From NCBI RefSeq assembly GCF_035222485.1, contig NC_085920.1, positions 5,518,001 to 5,582,000 of the forward strand: DNA of 64,000 nt, in the 5' to 3' direction. This DNA comes from Podospora pseudoanserina. Lineage: Eukaryota; Ascomycota; Sordariomycetes; Sordariales; Podosporaceae. Positions 22,738 to 33,465 of the stretch are shown here, one piece after another. Every line of letters begins with the position of its first letter. Positions within the stretch are counted from its first letter, which is position 1. A model generated the notes under the pieces. It worked only from the letters and a program-made list of their open reading frames with translations, searched no databases and was not told the DNA's origin. The position numbers and the translations under genes were made by a program.

Positions 22738-24050
22738 TTAAAGGCGAAGAAGCTTAACGGCCTGCTGCTCAATCGTCCCCTCAGTAGGGAAACTCATCTC
22801 CTCCAGGCCCTGGGCATACGGCGTGGGCACATCAGCACCAGTGACTCTGGCGGCGGGGGCGTCCAAGTAGTCAAATCCATACTCCATCGTCAACGCCAAA
22901 ATCTCAGCACTGACGCCAAAAGCAGGGAAGCCAGACTCGACGGCCATCAGACGGTGCGTCTTCTTGAGCGACTTGATGATCGTCTCAATATCAAGAGGCT
23001 TGATCGATCGGAGGTTGATAACCTCGACATCAACACCGTACTTCTTCTTGAGGTTCTCAGCCGCAACAAGGGACTGCCCGACGCAGCGGGAGAGGGTAAC
23101 CAGAGTCAAATCCTTGCCGGAGCGCTCAATCTTGGCCTTTCCAAAGGGGATAACAAAGTCATCCTTTTGAGCCTCGGCCGACATGGGGAAGGACTGGCCG
23201 TACATGAGCTCGTTCTCGAGGACGACGACGGGGTTGGGGTCGCGGATGGCAGCTTTGAGGAGGCCCTTGGCGTCTTCGGCGGACCAGGGGGAGACGACCT
23301 TGAGGCCGGGGATGGACCCATACCAAGCAGAGAAGTCCTGGGAGTGCTGGGCGCCGACGCCGGCGGCAAAACCGTTGGGTCCGCGGAAGGTGATGTTGCA
23401 GGGCTGGATGCCGCCCGACATGTAGAGGGTCTTGGCGGCCGAGTTGACGATTTGGTCGATGGCCTGCATGGCGAAGTTCCAGGTCATGAACTCGCACTAG
23501 ACATTGAAGGCATTGTTAGCGTATGTAGTAGGGCTAATTGAGTTTGGCATTGACAATTTTTGACAAGCTGTGGTGGTGGTGGTGTGGTGCAGTGACGGTG
23601 ATGCGCGCTTGTGGTGGGGGGATGCGGTGCAAAGGCGGGATGCGGGATGCTGCTGCAATGTGAGGCACTTACAACTGGGTGCAGACCGCTCAGGGCGGCA
23701 CCGATGGCCAGACCGGCGAAGCCGGACTCGGTGATGGGTGTGTCGATGACACGCTTCTCGCCGAAGCGGTCCAGGAGGTTCTTAGTGACCTTGTATGCGC
23801 CATTATACTGGGCAACCTCCTCGCCCAGGATGAAGACCTTGTCGTTCTGCTCGAGCTCCTCGGCAAGCGCCTCGTTCAGGGCATCGCGGACTGTGTACTC
23901 CTTGACGCCGGAGGCGTCGGCATATGTCCGTCTTTGTACGCCGGGGATGACGGCGGCCCTGGAGAGGAATGGCGATGCGGTGGCCGGACGGAGGGCGGAG
24001 GTCCTCGCCGTGGCAGCAAGGCGAGCCGCTGGTCGGAGATAACGCGACAT
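22738..24050 (-). CDS. PDB1: Pyruvate dehydrogenase E1 beta subunit, mitochondrial
   Basis: Exons 24050-23673 and 23496-22738 with a 176-nt phase-0 intron give 378 residues. The thiamine-diphosphate-dependent E1 beta subunit forms the alpha2-beta2 pyruvate decarboxylase of the mitochondrial PDH complex. The first 43 residues are an Arg/Ala/Ser-rich transit peptide ending near QRRTYA. Highly conserved blocks follow: REALNEAL-like [98 protein letters not shown] and LRSIKPLD. The C-terminus (PTPYAQGLE...[11 protein letters not shown]) is complete, so nothing is missing. The intron splits HPV from CEF in a region invariant across eukaryotes, which fixes the splice. Confidence 0.97.
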
Positions 24051-25057
24051 GACTTATTTTTTGATGGGGAAAAAAAGGGAATCCACAGGGGCACTAAGTC
24101 GCAGGAGGGGAGGGCGGGCTTTGAGTGCTGAGCTCGCTCGATGTCGAAGGGCCCGCTCGGAAGAGGTTGAGGCACAAACGAGTGCAAGATCCGCGAGGTC
24201 CGGAGGAGGAGGGAAAAGTGGTGATGCAAGAGGTGAAGTGAAGGTCAGCGCCAGAGGGAATTTTTTTGTCCTTTCACCTAATCGATGGAAGCTTGGGACA
24301 GCTCAGTCGGACTCTGGAGCGTTGAACCCCAACGACAAATTACGCGCTAGCTCAGGATCGGCTTAGTGAGCTGAATCCCTGTCCCTGTTCTGGTCCGCGC
24401 TCGGGAGCTTGGCCGGCCAAACCCACGCCAAACCTTCCACTTGACAGCTCCCAGGGGTCCACAGAAGCTGATGCCCAGTGGGGTGTTCAAACACTTGTCA
24501 TGATGAGATTGATAACTCCGAAAGCACATATAAATTGGAAATACTGACATGTTGGTATTTGCATTGACGCGGAGCAGTTCGTAACGTTGGGAACGACCCC
24601 GGAGTCCTCCCTCCCGGGCATCCGGTGTGCATTCACGCCCGCCGCGATATCCTTTTTTTTTCCGGGGCTTACCTGAGTGTTACAGCGACCGGCCAAGCAG
24701 CGTGGGATTGGGTAACCAGATCTGAAATGCAGTGGCCGCAGGACCCGCAACGGAGAGCTTCGATGCAAAGTTCGACCGAGAAAATGCTGACAAGTCAAAA
24801 AATACAAGATGCAAAAGACGAAGGTGGCTTGGGTTCAAACGAATCAAATGGTATTATATATACAACGAATGCCGAGCCAAGCCGGGTGCTGTCAGAACCC
24901 TGGATGACAACCTCCCATACTCGGTGACTATTATAAGCAATTACAGATTTTCTATATCTCCAATCCAGAGGGCCGTTTCCCATCCTTTTCATCCGCTTCA
25001 TTACGCGGCCCTAGGTCATCCAGTCGTGTGTCGAGATCTTTATGCGAGGGTATCTTT
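24051..25057. other. PDB1 promoter and ERG6 3' flank
   Basis: About 1 kb between two genes on the same strand. It contains the PDB1 promoter and leader next to 24051 and the ERG6 3' UTR next to 25057. No additional gene is supported. Confidence 0.6.
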
Positions 25058-26319
25058 TTAGTTGAGAGGCTTCTGGCCGATCATGAGGTACATTGGGGTG
25101 AAGAGGTCCTTCTTGGCACCGGCGACGAGACCATCGGCACCCTTGGCGAGGGCATCGGCCGTCTTCTTGGTACCCTTGGGCGCAAGACCGACCATCTCCA
25201 AGAAGCCGGTGAAGACGTGCACGGCACGGCGACCGGCCTTGGTCATGCGGAGGACGGTGAAGAGATCAAAGTACGACTGCATGTACTTGGTCTCACCAGC
25301 AATACCCCAGTACCATGGGATAGGGTCGTCACGCTTGGCAAGATCCTCGTGGTGGAGGAGGTTGAAGCCAGCATCCTTCATGGCCTGGATGCCCTCGGAG
25401 ATGGTGACCATGTTGGAGATACCGTCACCCTCCTCGATGGCGAGACGGATATCCCTGTGCTCGAGGTTGTTGTTGTCGTACTTGTCGGTCATCAACCACT
25501 CGTACACACCGAACTTGCCGCCGGGCTTGAGCACTCTGTAGATTTCGCTATAGACGCCAACAAGCTTGGGGGCGTGGACGGTGGCCTCGATAGCGTAAAC
25601 GGCATCGAAGGAGTTGTCAGGGAAAGACATTTGCTGATACGAGTTAGCACCGTTGCCAGGTAAACGCGACTCCGGAGCCTTGACGTACCATGAAATCACC
25701 CTTGACATATTTGAGCTGGCCAGAGAGCCCCTCCTTGACGGCGTACCGGGTGGCGCGCTCAATCTGGTAGTCGTTGTTGTTGAGACCGGTAATGTGGCAG
25801 TCGGTAAACTTGGCGATCTCTCTGGCGGGACCGCCAATACCGCAACCAACATCCAGAACCTTGTCACCGGCCTGGATGCCGATCTTCATGGCGAGGTAGT
25901 GCTCGTGACGAGCAATGGCCTGGTAGAAGCTCTCGCCGAGAGAGTAGCGGCAGAAGTGGAAGGACTGGCCCCAGCCATACTCATACAAATCGGTGGCCAG
26001 GTTGTAGTAGTGTCTCGTCAAAGTCGCGTACTCCTTGGTGCGGGCCTGGATAGGGGTATGGTCAGTACGCGTCTGGAGCGCAAGGTGAACAGCTGATGGG
26101 ACCCACCTCTCTGTCGGCGTCGGTCTCGTTCTCAGCGGTCTTGTTGTCGAAGTGCTTGAAGTACTCGTCAACGGCGACCTTATTGGCCTCGGTGTCCTTG
26201 GAAAGCATGGCAGCGAAACCACCCTTGGCCTCGGTGGACTTGCCGTGCATGGCCTTCATGAACTCGGCATCGCGCTTGTGGTCCTCCTTCTCGAGGGCGA
26301 TTTGGTTGGCGGAAACCAT
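25058..26319 (-). CDS. ERG6: Sterol 24-C-methyltransferase
   Basis: Exons 26319-26107, 26045-25689 and 25633-25058, all phase 0; 381 residues, the usual length of fungal Erg6. It methylates zymosterol at C-24 with S-adenosylmethionine in ergosterol synthesis, on the ER or lipid droplets. The sterol-binding region [11 protein letters not shown] is at about residues 91-101. The SAM motif [11 protein letters not shown], the second signature [10 protein letters not shown] and the third-region [12 protein letters not shown] are all intact. The C-terminal helix region ([12 protein letters not shown]) is complete. The donors are GTGGGT and GTACGT. It diverges from SLT11 across a 1.16-kb intergenic region that should hold both promoters. 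Confidence 0.97.
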
Positions 26320-27477
26320 GTTGAATGTTGAATTAGAAGGGAGTGAATAGAATAATTAAACCGAGTACTGTTGGAAGAAGCAGACAGGGAGAAGGAAGAT
26401 GCGCAGAGACAGGGACAACGGGATGATGTAGCGGTGGGCAGGCCTCTAATTTATGTAGGGAAAAAGTTTCACGGCCCCTTATTGAAAAGAGCACATGGGG
26501 TCGACAGGCCAGCAATCTCCCGGCGCGCTGGAGGGGCGGTAGCTGCCACTGAAGCCCCACAGCAAGATCCATCGGATCCAGGAACAAGCAGCGGGAGAAC
26601 TCGAAAACGCCATATCATTGGTCAATGGATGCACTAATGCCGAATACGGCAACCATTTGGAAGTTGTTCTGCTGTGAGCCAAGCACAACAACCCTCTGAT
26701 CAATTGCATGTGCTCACGCAACTCGACCCCCTTATTCGCACCCGTACTCGGGTGTAAAGGCATACAACAGCGACTACGATAATTCTGTGGAGTTTGGAAC
26801 CTCTGGTGGACATATTGACATATCAGACTAGCAATGCGTGGCCAGCGAATACGCATTGGTGTCTTGACTGACAGCTATGCTATGCGGTATGCAGCTGGAG
26901 GCGGTATGGCTCTCGCCTAGCAACGGTTGCTGTCAGTTGGTAAAGGTATCACAAGAAGCGGTAAAGCATTGACGTGCTTCCTAGAACATCTTCTTCGCTT
27001 CGACAGGCTTCGAACTTCTACAAGGGAGTGAGAAGAGAAATCCAGAGCATGTTATCTTGTTTATCGAGATACTTTGTTGATACTGAACATTGAAGTGCGA
27101 AATGTGCATCATGCGATGTCGAGGTTCGCGAGTTTTGCGAATACGAATACGCTGCCAATAAACTGTTAGAAAGCTTTGATCACGGCCCTCAGCCACAGCT
27201 TGTCGCAATGTGTGGCCACCGATAAGACTTTTATCGGCATTCTCAGAACCCCTGCCAAATTTCCAGCCACAACCCGACATCACGTCTATTCATCAGCCTT
27301 GTCATCGCTTGCGTTTTTGCTGCAACATCACATCACCCCACGTCGCGCAGATTTATCATTGACCTCGTTTCACTCTCCAACCTTTGCCATCGCGATACCC
27401 GATACCCGATACTCATTGCGAAATACAGTGAAAATACATTACTCGACACGTGCGACAGCGGCAAGAGACCGATCAAG
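26320..27477. promoter_or_regulatory. Divergent promoter region ERG6 / SLT11
   Basis: Start codons of ERG6 (minus) and SLT11 (plus) face away from each other across 1.16 kb. No gene is visible inside. I could not identify a specific sterol-regulatory element. Confidence 0.55.
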
Positions 27478-28641
27478 ATGCCACCACAAATCAAACAAGA
27501 CCTGAACCGTTCTGGTTGGGAGTCCACCGACTTCCCCTCCGTGTGCGAAAACTGCCTGCCTACAAATCCCTACGTAAAGATGCTCAAAGAAGACTACGGC
27601 GCCGAATGCAAACTCTGTACGAGACCGTTCACCGTCTTCAGCTGGTCCGGCGAGGGCCGCGCCCACGGTCGCAAGAAGCGCACCAACATCTGCCTGACGT
27701 GCGCCCGCCTCAAAAACGCTTGCCAATGCTGCATCATGGACTTACAGTTTGGCCTACCTATCGTCATCAGAGATAAGGCACTCGAGCTCATCGCGCCGGG
27801 GCCCCAGAGCGAGATCAACAGGGAATATTTTGCGCAAAACAACGAGCAGGCCATCCAGGAAGGGAGAGCAGGGGTCGAGGCATACGAGAAGACTGATGAG
27901 AAAGCGAGAGAGCTGCTGAGGAGGCTAGCACAGAGCAAGCCCTACTTCAGGAAAGGGAAAGAGTTGGATTCGGAGGGCAACGCAGTGTCCGGGGGGCCTT
28001 CGGGGAGCGGGAGCGCGACGGGTGGAAATCCGGCCGTTGGAGCCGGGCTTGGCGGTGCTGGACCGATCCGAACACGAGATTCAAGAGCGGCAGCTGCCGT
28101 GGGAGCGAGACCAGGAGGTGGGAAGAGGGGACCAATCCCTGCGAATGCCCCTCCACCTGGGCCCAGGGACTGGATGCCGCCTTCGGATCCGACCATCATG
28201 TCGCTCTTCGTCACCGGGATTGAGGACGACCTTCCCGAATACAAGATTCGGGACTTTTTTAAGTCCTTCGGAAAGATCAAATCCCTGGTGGTGTCGCATA
28301 TGACCCACTGCGCTTTTGTCAACTACGAGTCTCGCGAAGGAGCCGAGCAAGCAGCGGCTGAGTGTAAGGGGCGCGCGGTGATTGCCGGCTGTCCTCTTCG
28401 AATCCGATGGAGCGTCCCGAAGGCTATTGGAAATATGAACAGGGAGGAGCGTGGACAGATGCTGCGCGATGGGCGATCTGCCTTCCCTGAGGCCAAGAGG
28501 AAGGCCAACCCAAAAGCTATTGAAGGAGGAAGTGGTCAAGAGCAGGGTTCCTCTGCTCATGGTCAAGAACAGGGTGGACTGCTTGTTGCGCCACCTCCAG
28601 GACAGGATGATGTTCAATATGCTAGTCTCGCTGGTAACTAG
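27478..28641 (+). CDS. SLT11: Pre-mRNA-splicing factor SLT11 (ECM2/RBM22 family)
   Basis: A single exon of 387 residues. Slt11/Ecm2 contacts U6 and U2 snRNA in the NineTeen-complex-associated core of the catalytic spliceosome. The N-terminus starts with the conserved LNRSGWE...PSVCENCLP, followed by cysteine pairs CENC, CKLC, CLTC and CQCC that build zinc fingers up to about residue 85. A Gly/Ala-rich linker at about 160-235 joins this to one RRM with RNP2 SLFVTGI and RNP1-like HCAFVNYE, then a basic RKANPK tail. This is the domain order of RBM22/Cwc2-class proteins; the short form without a C-terminal Pro-rich extension matches fungal Slt11. The region before the ATG is AT-rich and has no in-frame upstream start. 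Confidence 0.95.
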   Translation: MPPQIKQDLNRSGWESTDFPSVCENCLPTNPYVKMLKEDYGAECKLCTRPFTVFSWSGEGRAHGRKKRTNICLTCARLKNACQCCIMDLQFGLPIVIRDKALELIAPGPQSEINREYFAQNNEQAIQEGRAGVEAYEKTDEKARELLRRLAQSKPYFRKGKELDSEGNAVSGGPSGSGSATGGNPAVGAGLGGAGPIRTRDSRAAAAVGARPGGGKRGPIPANAPPPGPRDWMPPSDPTIMSLFVTGIEDDLPEYKIRDFFKSFGKIKSLVVSHMTHCAFVNYESREGAEQAAAECKGRAVIAGCPLRIRWSVPKAIGNMNREERGQMLRDGRSAFPEAKRKANPKAIEGGSGQEQGSSAHGQEQGGLLVAPPPGQDDVQYASLAGN

Positions 28642-28879
28642 GGAGGAAAAGTCTTTTGTGTTTCTGATTTCGGCAAGGCGTTTGGGAGGCTATCATTGCC
28701 ACGGGATAGTTTAGGGTACGGGAGATACACCACTGCATCTGCATCATGTCATGTTATGCTATTGTTACATTGTTGTACACTGAGGGGTATCATAGACGGC
28801 TATTCCATACAAGGCGAAACAAAATCGCCAATACACCGACATCTTTGCGCATTTGTTCCTGTCCACACATCAACCTCCA

Positions 28880-29332
28880 CTATATCTCAGAGCAGCACTT
28901 GACCCCAACCCTTGGGTTCTTGTTTGCAAACTTGATAGACTCGTTGTCGCCTCTTTCAGTGTGTTCGTGAATCCGGAGCTCTATGTGGTGTGGTTAGCGC
29001 CACTCTTTTACTTGAGGGTTGTCGCAAGGGCATTTACTGTATGTGTTATCCTCCTGCTTGATACCCTGTACAACGTTGGCCTTCAAGAAAGCGGCAACCT
29101 CGTCGGCATGCTTCAAAGCGGGTTCGATCGAGGGGTCCGAGGGAGGGAGGGTGGCCTTGTCCCGGAAGGCATTACGAATCGACTCGCGGGCACCGGTAAG
29201 CATTCGAGTATCGCCTGACAAATAGACTTGTTAGCTAGGCGCACATGTACAAAAAACCCATGGACATGACATACCTTCAAAGGCAATCCTCGCGGCGCGC
29301 AGGAGGTTTCTGTAGGACTGGATGGCGGCCAT
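28880..29332 (-). CDS. MZM1: Mitochondrial zinc maintenance protein 1 (LYR family)
   Basis: Three exons, 29332-29275, 29214-29038 and 28980-28880, total 336 nt and 111 residues. Mzm1 is a matrix LYR-motif chaperone that stabilises the Rieske subunit before its insertion into complex III; loss also lowers the mitochondrial zinc pool. The tiny first exon encodes the LYR-type helix [15 protein letters not shown]. Exon 2 has [10 protein letters not shown] and [19 protein letters not shown], and exon 3 the conserved [12 protein letters not shown] and a final KCCSEI. Both introns are about 60 nt. Ignoring the second intron gives a false C-terminus 19 residues shorter. The gene overlaps nothing and ends 238 bases from the SLT11 stop. 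Confidence 0.95.
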
Positions 29333-29636
29333 TGTGATATAGAACAGTTGCTGCTCAACTCGGACAAGAGGAACAGTTCGAAAAGATCAAGAACTGCTTC
29401 AACATTGCCTGCCCATTGGAAACACCCGAATGGCCTGGAACAACGAGGCTGATGGGGATGTGGACCTGCATTTCCAGTGCATATGATTGGCCACACAGAA
29501 CTTAAGGTGGGTCTTCAAAGTGAACGGCCCAAAAATAATCCAGAAGTTCACCAAAAAAAAAAGTGCCCCTCCACCCCAAGTCAACTTTGGATCTCTCCAA
29601 CAGCCTGTCGCTTTTGCAGAACCAAACACCGCAAAA
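29333..29636. promoter_or_regulatory. Shared divergent promoter of MZM1 and ZUO1
   Basis: Only 304 bases separate the two start codons, so both transcripts must start from this interval. It contains an A8-9 run near 29553-29562, a typical nucleosome-excluding element, about 75 bases before the ZUO1 ATG. I see no clear TATA box. Confidence 0.65.
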
Positions 29637-31038
29637 ATGGCCACTCCCATCGTTGTACCAACCCCTCTCCTCGCCCTCCCTGAGGGCTGGGCTGCCGAGA
29701 AGGACATCAAGACCGTTGGCAAGCTCAGCGGTGCCACCCAGCGCACCCTCGAGCCCGTCGGTCCCTACTTCCTAGCCCATGCCCGCCGTGCCCGCCACAA
29801 GCGCACCTTCTCCGAGGATGACCGCATCCAGGCTCAAGAAAGGGCTAAGAAGGTCGAGAACGATGAGGATAGCGAGATCAGCGAGCCCGAGGATCCTATG
29901 ATGCTCGCCCGTGATGCCAAGGACTGGAAGGTTGGTGGTTCACTTGTCTGTGGTCAAAATAGAATGGCACTAACCCGATTTTTCTCCAACATAGCAACAA
30001 GACCACTACAAGGTTCTCGGTCTCTCCAAGTACCGCTGGAAGGCTACCGAGGAGCAGATCAAGCGTGCCCACCGCAAGAAGGTCCTCAAGCACCACCCCG
30101 ATAAGAAGGCCGCCGCCGGTCGCACCGACGACGACAACTTCTTCAAGTGCATCCAGAAGGCCACCGAGGTTCTCCTCGACCCCACCAAGCGCCGCCAGTT
30201 CGACTCCGTCGACGAGGAGGCCGATGTCGAGCCCCCCACCAAGAAGCAGCTGCAGAAGGGCAACTTCTACAAGCTCTGGGGCAACGTCTTCAAGTCTGAG
30301 GCCCGCTTCAGCAAGATCCACCCCGTTCCCATGCTTGGTGACGACAAGTCCACCAGGGAAGAGGTCGAGAACTTCTACAACTTCTGGTACAGCTTCGACT
30401 CCTGGAGGTCGTTCGAGTATCTCGACGAGGATGTTCCCGATGACAACGAAAACCGTGACCAAAAGCGCCACACCGAGCGCAAGAATGCCAATGCCCGCAA
30501 GAAGAAGAAGGCTGAGGACAACGCCCGTCTCCGCAAGCTTCTCGACGACTGCTCTGCTGGTGACGAGCGCATCAAGCGTTTCCGCCAGGAGGCTAATGCC
30601 GCCAAGAACAAGAAGCGTCTCGAGAGGGAGGCTGCTGAGAAGAAGGCTGCTGAGGATGCTAAGGCTGCCAAGGAGGCTGCTGAGAAGGCGGCTAAGGAGG
30701 CCGAGGAGAAAGCCAAGGCTGACCGTGAGGCCAACAAGAAGGCCAAGGAAGCGGCCAAGAACGCCGTCAAGAAGAACAAGCGCGTTCTCCGTGGCTCAGT
30801 CAAGGACGCCAACTACTTTGCCGAGGGTGATGCTTCTCCTGCCACTATCGATGCCGTCCTCGGTGACGTCGAGCTCATCCAGGGCAAGATTGAGCCTGAG
30901 GAAATTGCCGCTCTTGCTAGCAAGCTCAACGGCCTGAAGGTTGCTGATGAGATAAAGAGTGTCTGGAAGGCCGAGGCCGAGAGGCTCATTGGTGCTGGCA
31001 AGATCAAGGATGGCGAGATCAAGGCTTTCACTGCCTAG
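29637..31038 (+). CDS. ZUO1: Zuotin, ribosome-associated J-domain co-chaperone
   Basis: Exons 29637-29930 and 29995-31038 (64-nt intron, donor GTTGGT, branch CTAAC, acceptor TAG) give 445 residues. Zuo1 pairs with Ssz1 as the ribosome-associated complex that stimulates Hsp70 Ssb at the tunnel exit. The J domain starts at DHYKVLGLSKYRW (about residue 100) and has the HPD motif in VLKHHPDKK. The zuotin homology domain with FYNFWYSFDSWRSFEYLDED follows, then a long Lys/Glu/Ala helix (about residues 270-375) that contacts rRNA, and a C-terminal four-helix bundle with the sequence WKAEAERL. All parts are present. Strong codon bias toward C-ending codons suggests high expression, as expected for a ribosome partner. 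Confidence 0.96.
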
Positions 31039-31158
31039 ATGTGGTGTTTATAAGCGTTCGCGCATGAGCATATGGAGGTGGGGATGATACCATGATGACT
31101 GATGGACAGACAAATAGATGGCTTGGCCAATAGAGCGAAGACAGTACCTAATATTTGA

Positions 31159-32183
31159 CTACCATACTTGTGCTACAAAAGAAAATGATGGACATGGAAT
31201 TTGATCTAACAGGACCTGTATTTCCTTCCATTCGTGGCCTGGCGTCCTGCCCTTTCGACAAGAACCAAAAATCGCAAGACCAGACGACCCCTGAAAGCCT
31301 CCGCCACTTCGAGCCCGGGCAACCTCACTGCTACCACTGCTGCTACTGCTGCCACCACTAGTCCCGACATTTTCTTCCGCTTGTTGTCTTCTCTCCCCCT
31401 CCAGCTCGGCCTGTTTCCTGAAGCACTCCATCCGCTCCTCTTCGTTCGTTTTCGACTCTTGCGCCGACTTTTCTTTATAACCCTGCTCGGCACGATGCGA
31501 CCTGTACAAGCACTGCTTCCAATTGTCTTTTTGTCTCTCTTGAAGGGTCGCTAGGAAGAGGGCGTATGGCATCATCCGCTCTCCGTTCGTCTTGTCCTGT
31601 TCCGTTGGTGTGCTGTTGAACTTTTGTCTGAGTCTACCCACGAGTGTGGTCCGGCCAAGGGGGGTGACGGGAACGACGGGGATTCTAAGAGTGGCGTGTA
31701 TCATGAAGCTGGTCCGTTCGCAGAGGGACATTTGGGATAGGGTGGGGTGGTTGGTGGGGAGGGCGGCGCAATGCGGTCTGGGCGGGGGGGTGCTGGTTCC
31801 TGGGTTGTGGAGGGGAGGCTGGCGACGTCGTGGATCCAGGAGAGGAGGCAAGAGAGAGGGGCATGATGGGGCGGGGGGAGGTGCAGTACCAGAGGCCGTG
31901 AGGCTTTTTCTTGTCTTCTTTGGGAAAATGCTGGAAAATGAAGGCGAGGCTTTAATCTTGGAGGGATTTGAAGTGTTGGGTGAAGTGGGAGAGCTGTTGT
32001 GTGGTTATATGTGGGAGTCTGGTGGTTTGAGATTGGAATAGGCGTTCGGCGTAGGTTTGTGAGGAAGTTGGAGATTGTTGATTCTACATCTGTGGGACTG
32101 TGGCCGTCATTGTCGTGGCCGCAGTAGTAGCAGGTCGAGGGGTTGCTTTTGGGCGCCAGATGTGAATTGAGGATGGTGTTCAT
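31159..32183 (-). CDS. Unresolved coding-like segment, possibly spliced or decayed
   Basis: Protein-like stretches occur in more than one minus-strand frame. An ATG at 32183 opens a segment with CYYCGH and DNDGHSP and no stop for about 160 codons. A second frame between about 32060 and 31860 reads YAERLFQSQTTRLPHITTQQ and KKKPHGLWYC, with one stop between the two. A third from an ATG at 31731 runs 190 codons to 31159, with a charged coiled-coil-like part (NEEERMECFRKQAELEGERR) and a Gly/Ser tail. I could not find splice sites that join these segments in phase, so this may be a lineage-specific gene with a structure I mis-see, or a decaying one. I recognise no family. Its 3' end converges on ZUO1, 120 bases away. 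Confidence 0.3.
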
Positions 32184-32562
32184 GAAGGTACTGCGGATTT
32201 GGCTCAATTTCCCATTTGGTGTTCTTCTTGCCTGGGTGAGGGTTGATGAATCATTCGAAGCAGGCGGAGGCGATTATGTCGCGCTTATTAGTTGATGGGT
32301 TCAAGAGCTCAGCGACGGGGTAGAAAGAGCGGTCTTCGAGGATGTTGTATTTGATGTGCTGTTTTACAGGGTCCTTGAACATCTGGTACAAACCATGCTG
32401 AGCCGTTTGCTCGCACAGTGAACGGAGGACATGATTCCACACAGGTGAATAGAGGTTTTGTTGCAAGTCCGACTAGTAGAGAGCATCGATATCTTCTGCT
32501 TTTGCAAAACGGACTTCGATATCTGCATCAGTAAGAGGATGTGGATTGCAAGCTGGATCCAT
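32150..32562 (-). pseudogene. GNAT-like relic A
   Basis: The ATG at 32562 opens MDPACNPHPLTDADIEVRFA, and the frame stays protein-like for about 130 codons apart from two in-frame stops (near 32490 and 32252). Shared points with relic B at 33466-34250 are a VRFA strand, then a D..AL helix start, then WNH, then an II-A-ACF strand at matching spacing. The order of strand, helix and later strand fits a GNAT acetyltransferase N-terminal half, but the acetyl-CoA loop itself is not evident, so the family call is tentative. The sequence stops resembling relic B at about 32150, where the unresolved segment begins. One of the two stops is explicable as C to T at CpA (CAG to TAG). Confidence 0.5.
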
Positions 32563-33465
32563 TGTGATGGTAAGGTAGTGTTCAAGAAAATAGGGAGAGT
32601 GTAGGCCATGGGAGGACAGGTGGACGAGTAAGTGTCTAAGGGTAGGCTGTCTTTATACCTGAGAGGTTGAATAATTTGGCTATGACTTGAGTTACTATAC
32701 CAGACATGGCGAAACCTGTTGGCAACTGCTAGTGTCGTGACTACATAGGAGAAAAAGAGACCCAACGAAGATTGAACTCCTGTTGGTCCGTGATTGAGAA
32801 CACATGTGTGTATACAAGAGACGAAGCAGGCATCAAGGTACTTCGTCAACCGCCTTACCCCTTGAAATAATATTAACTCAGTCATTGTTGACGATGTGAA
32901 ACTATCACCACCGTCGGTGTGGCTGAGATGGTTCAACTTTGAGTGGCAATTCGACTCGCTAAAACATATTGTTCTAGATCACCTCGCCACCGTTGTTGTA
33001 TTCGTCCCAATTGCTTGCTAGATACCCAGACACATATACTCTGGCTACTTAGGTAGTAAAAAAGCTGCTACCATTTGCTTGCTTGTATACCAACATTACG
33101 AGACTCTGACATGCAACTTTTGCTGCAGGCTAAAGTAGAATCGCTAAATACCTATCCAGAATATCACCTACCTACCCTACCCATATATTGTCGGTAAAGC
33201 TCACCTTGACCACCAATTTCCAGAGATGTAGATACCTAAAAACTGTATTGCCTACCAACACTACACGTTATAGCTCTCTACCCAGTACCCCTCCCTCCAT
33301 CTCACCTCCTCCTCTCTCCTCCTCCTTCTCATTGCCTCTTCTCTCATCCTCCTCCTTCGCGCCTCCTCCTCCCTCTTTCTCTTCCACCACCGTCTTCTAG
33401 CCTCCTCCTCCCTTCTCCTTCTTTTCCTATTCTCATGCTCCGGTTGACCGCCCAGACTAACAACA
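32563..33465. other. 900-nt AT-rich gap with a CT-rich end
   Basis: No gene. The first half is the former promoter side of relic A. From about 33.28 to 33.44 kb the plus strand is almost pure C/T with CCTCCT units, a simple-sequence stretch. Confidence 0.55.

Noticed and set aside
32745-32850. Possible minus-strand tRNA: B-box-like GTTCAATC followed by a T5 run
   Set aside because: No A box at the proper distance, a mismatched T stem and no pairing acceptor stem.
32915-32955. A-box-like TGGCTGAGATGG on the plus strand
   Set aside because: The nearest TTCGACTC follows after only about 20 bases, too short for a tRNA.
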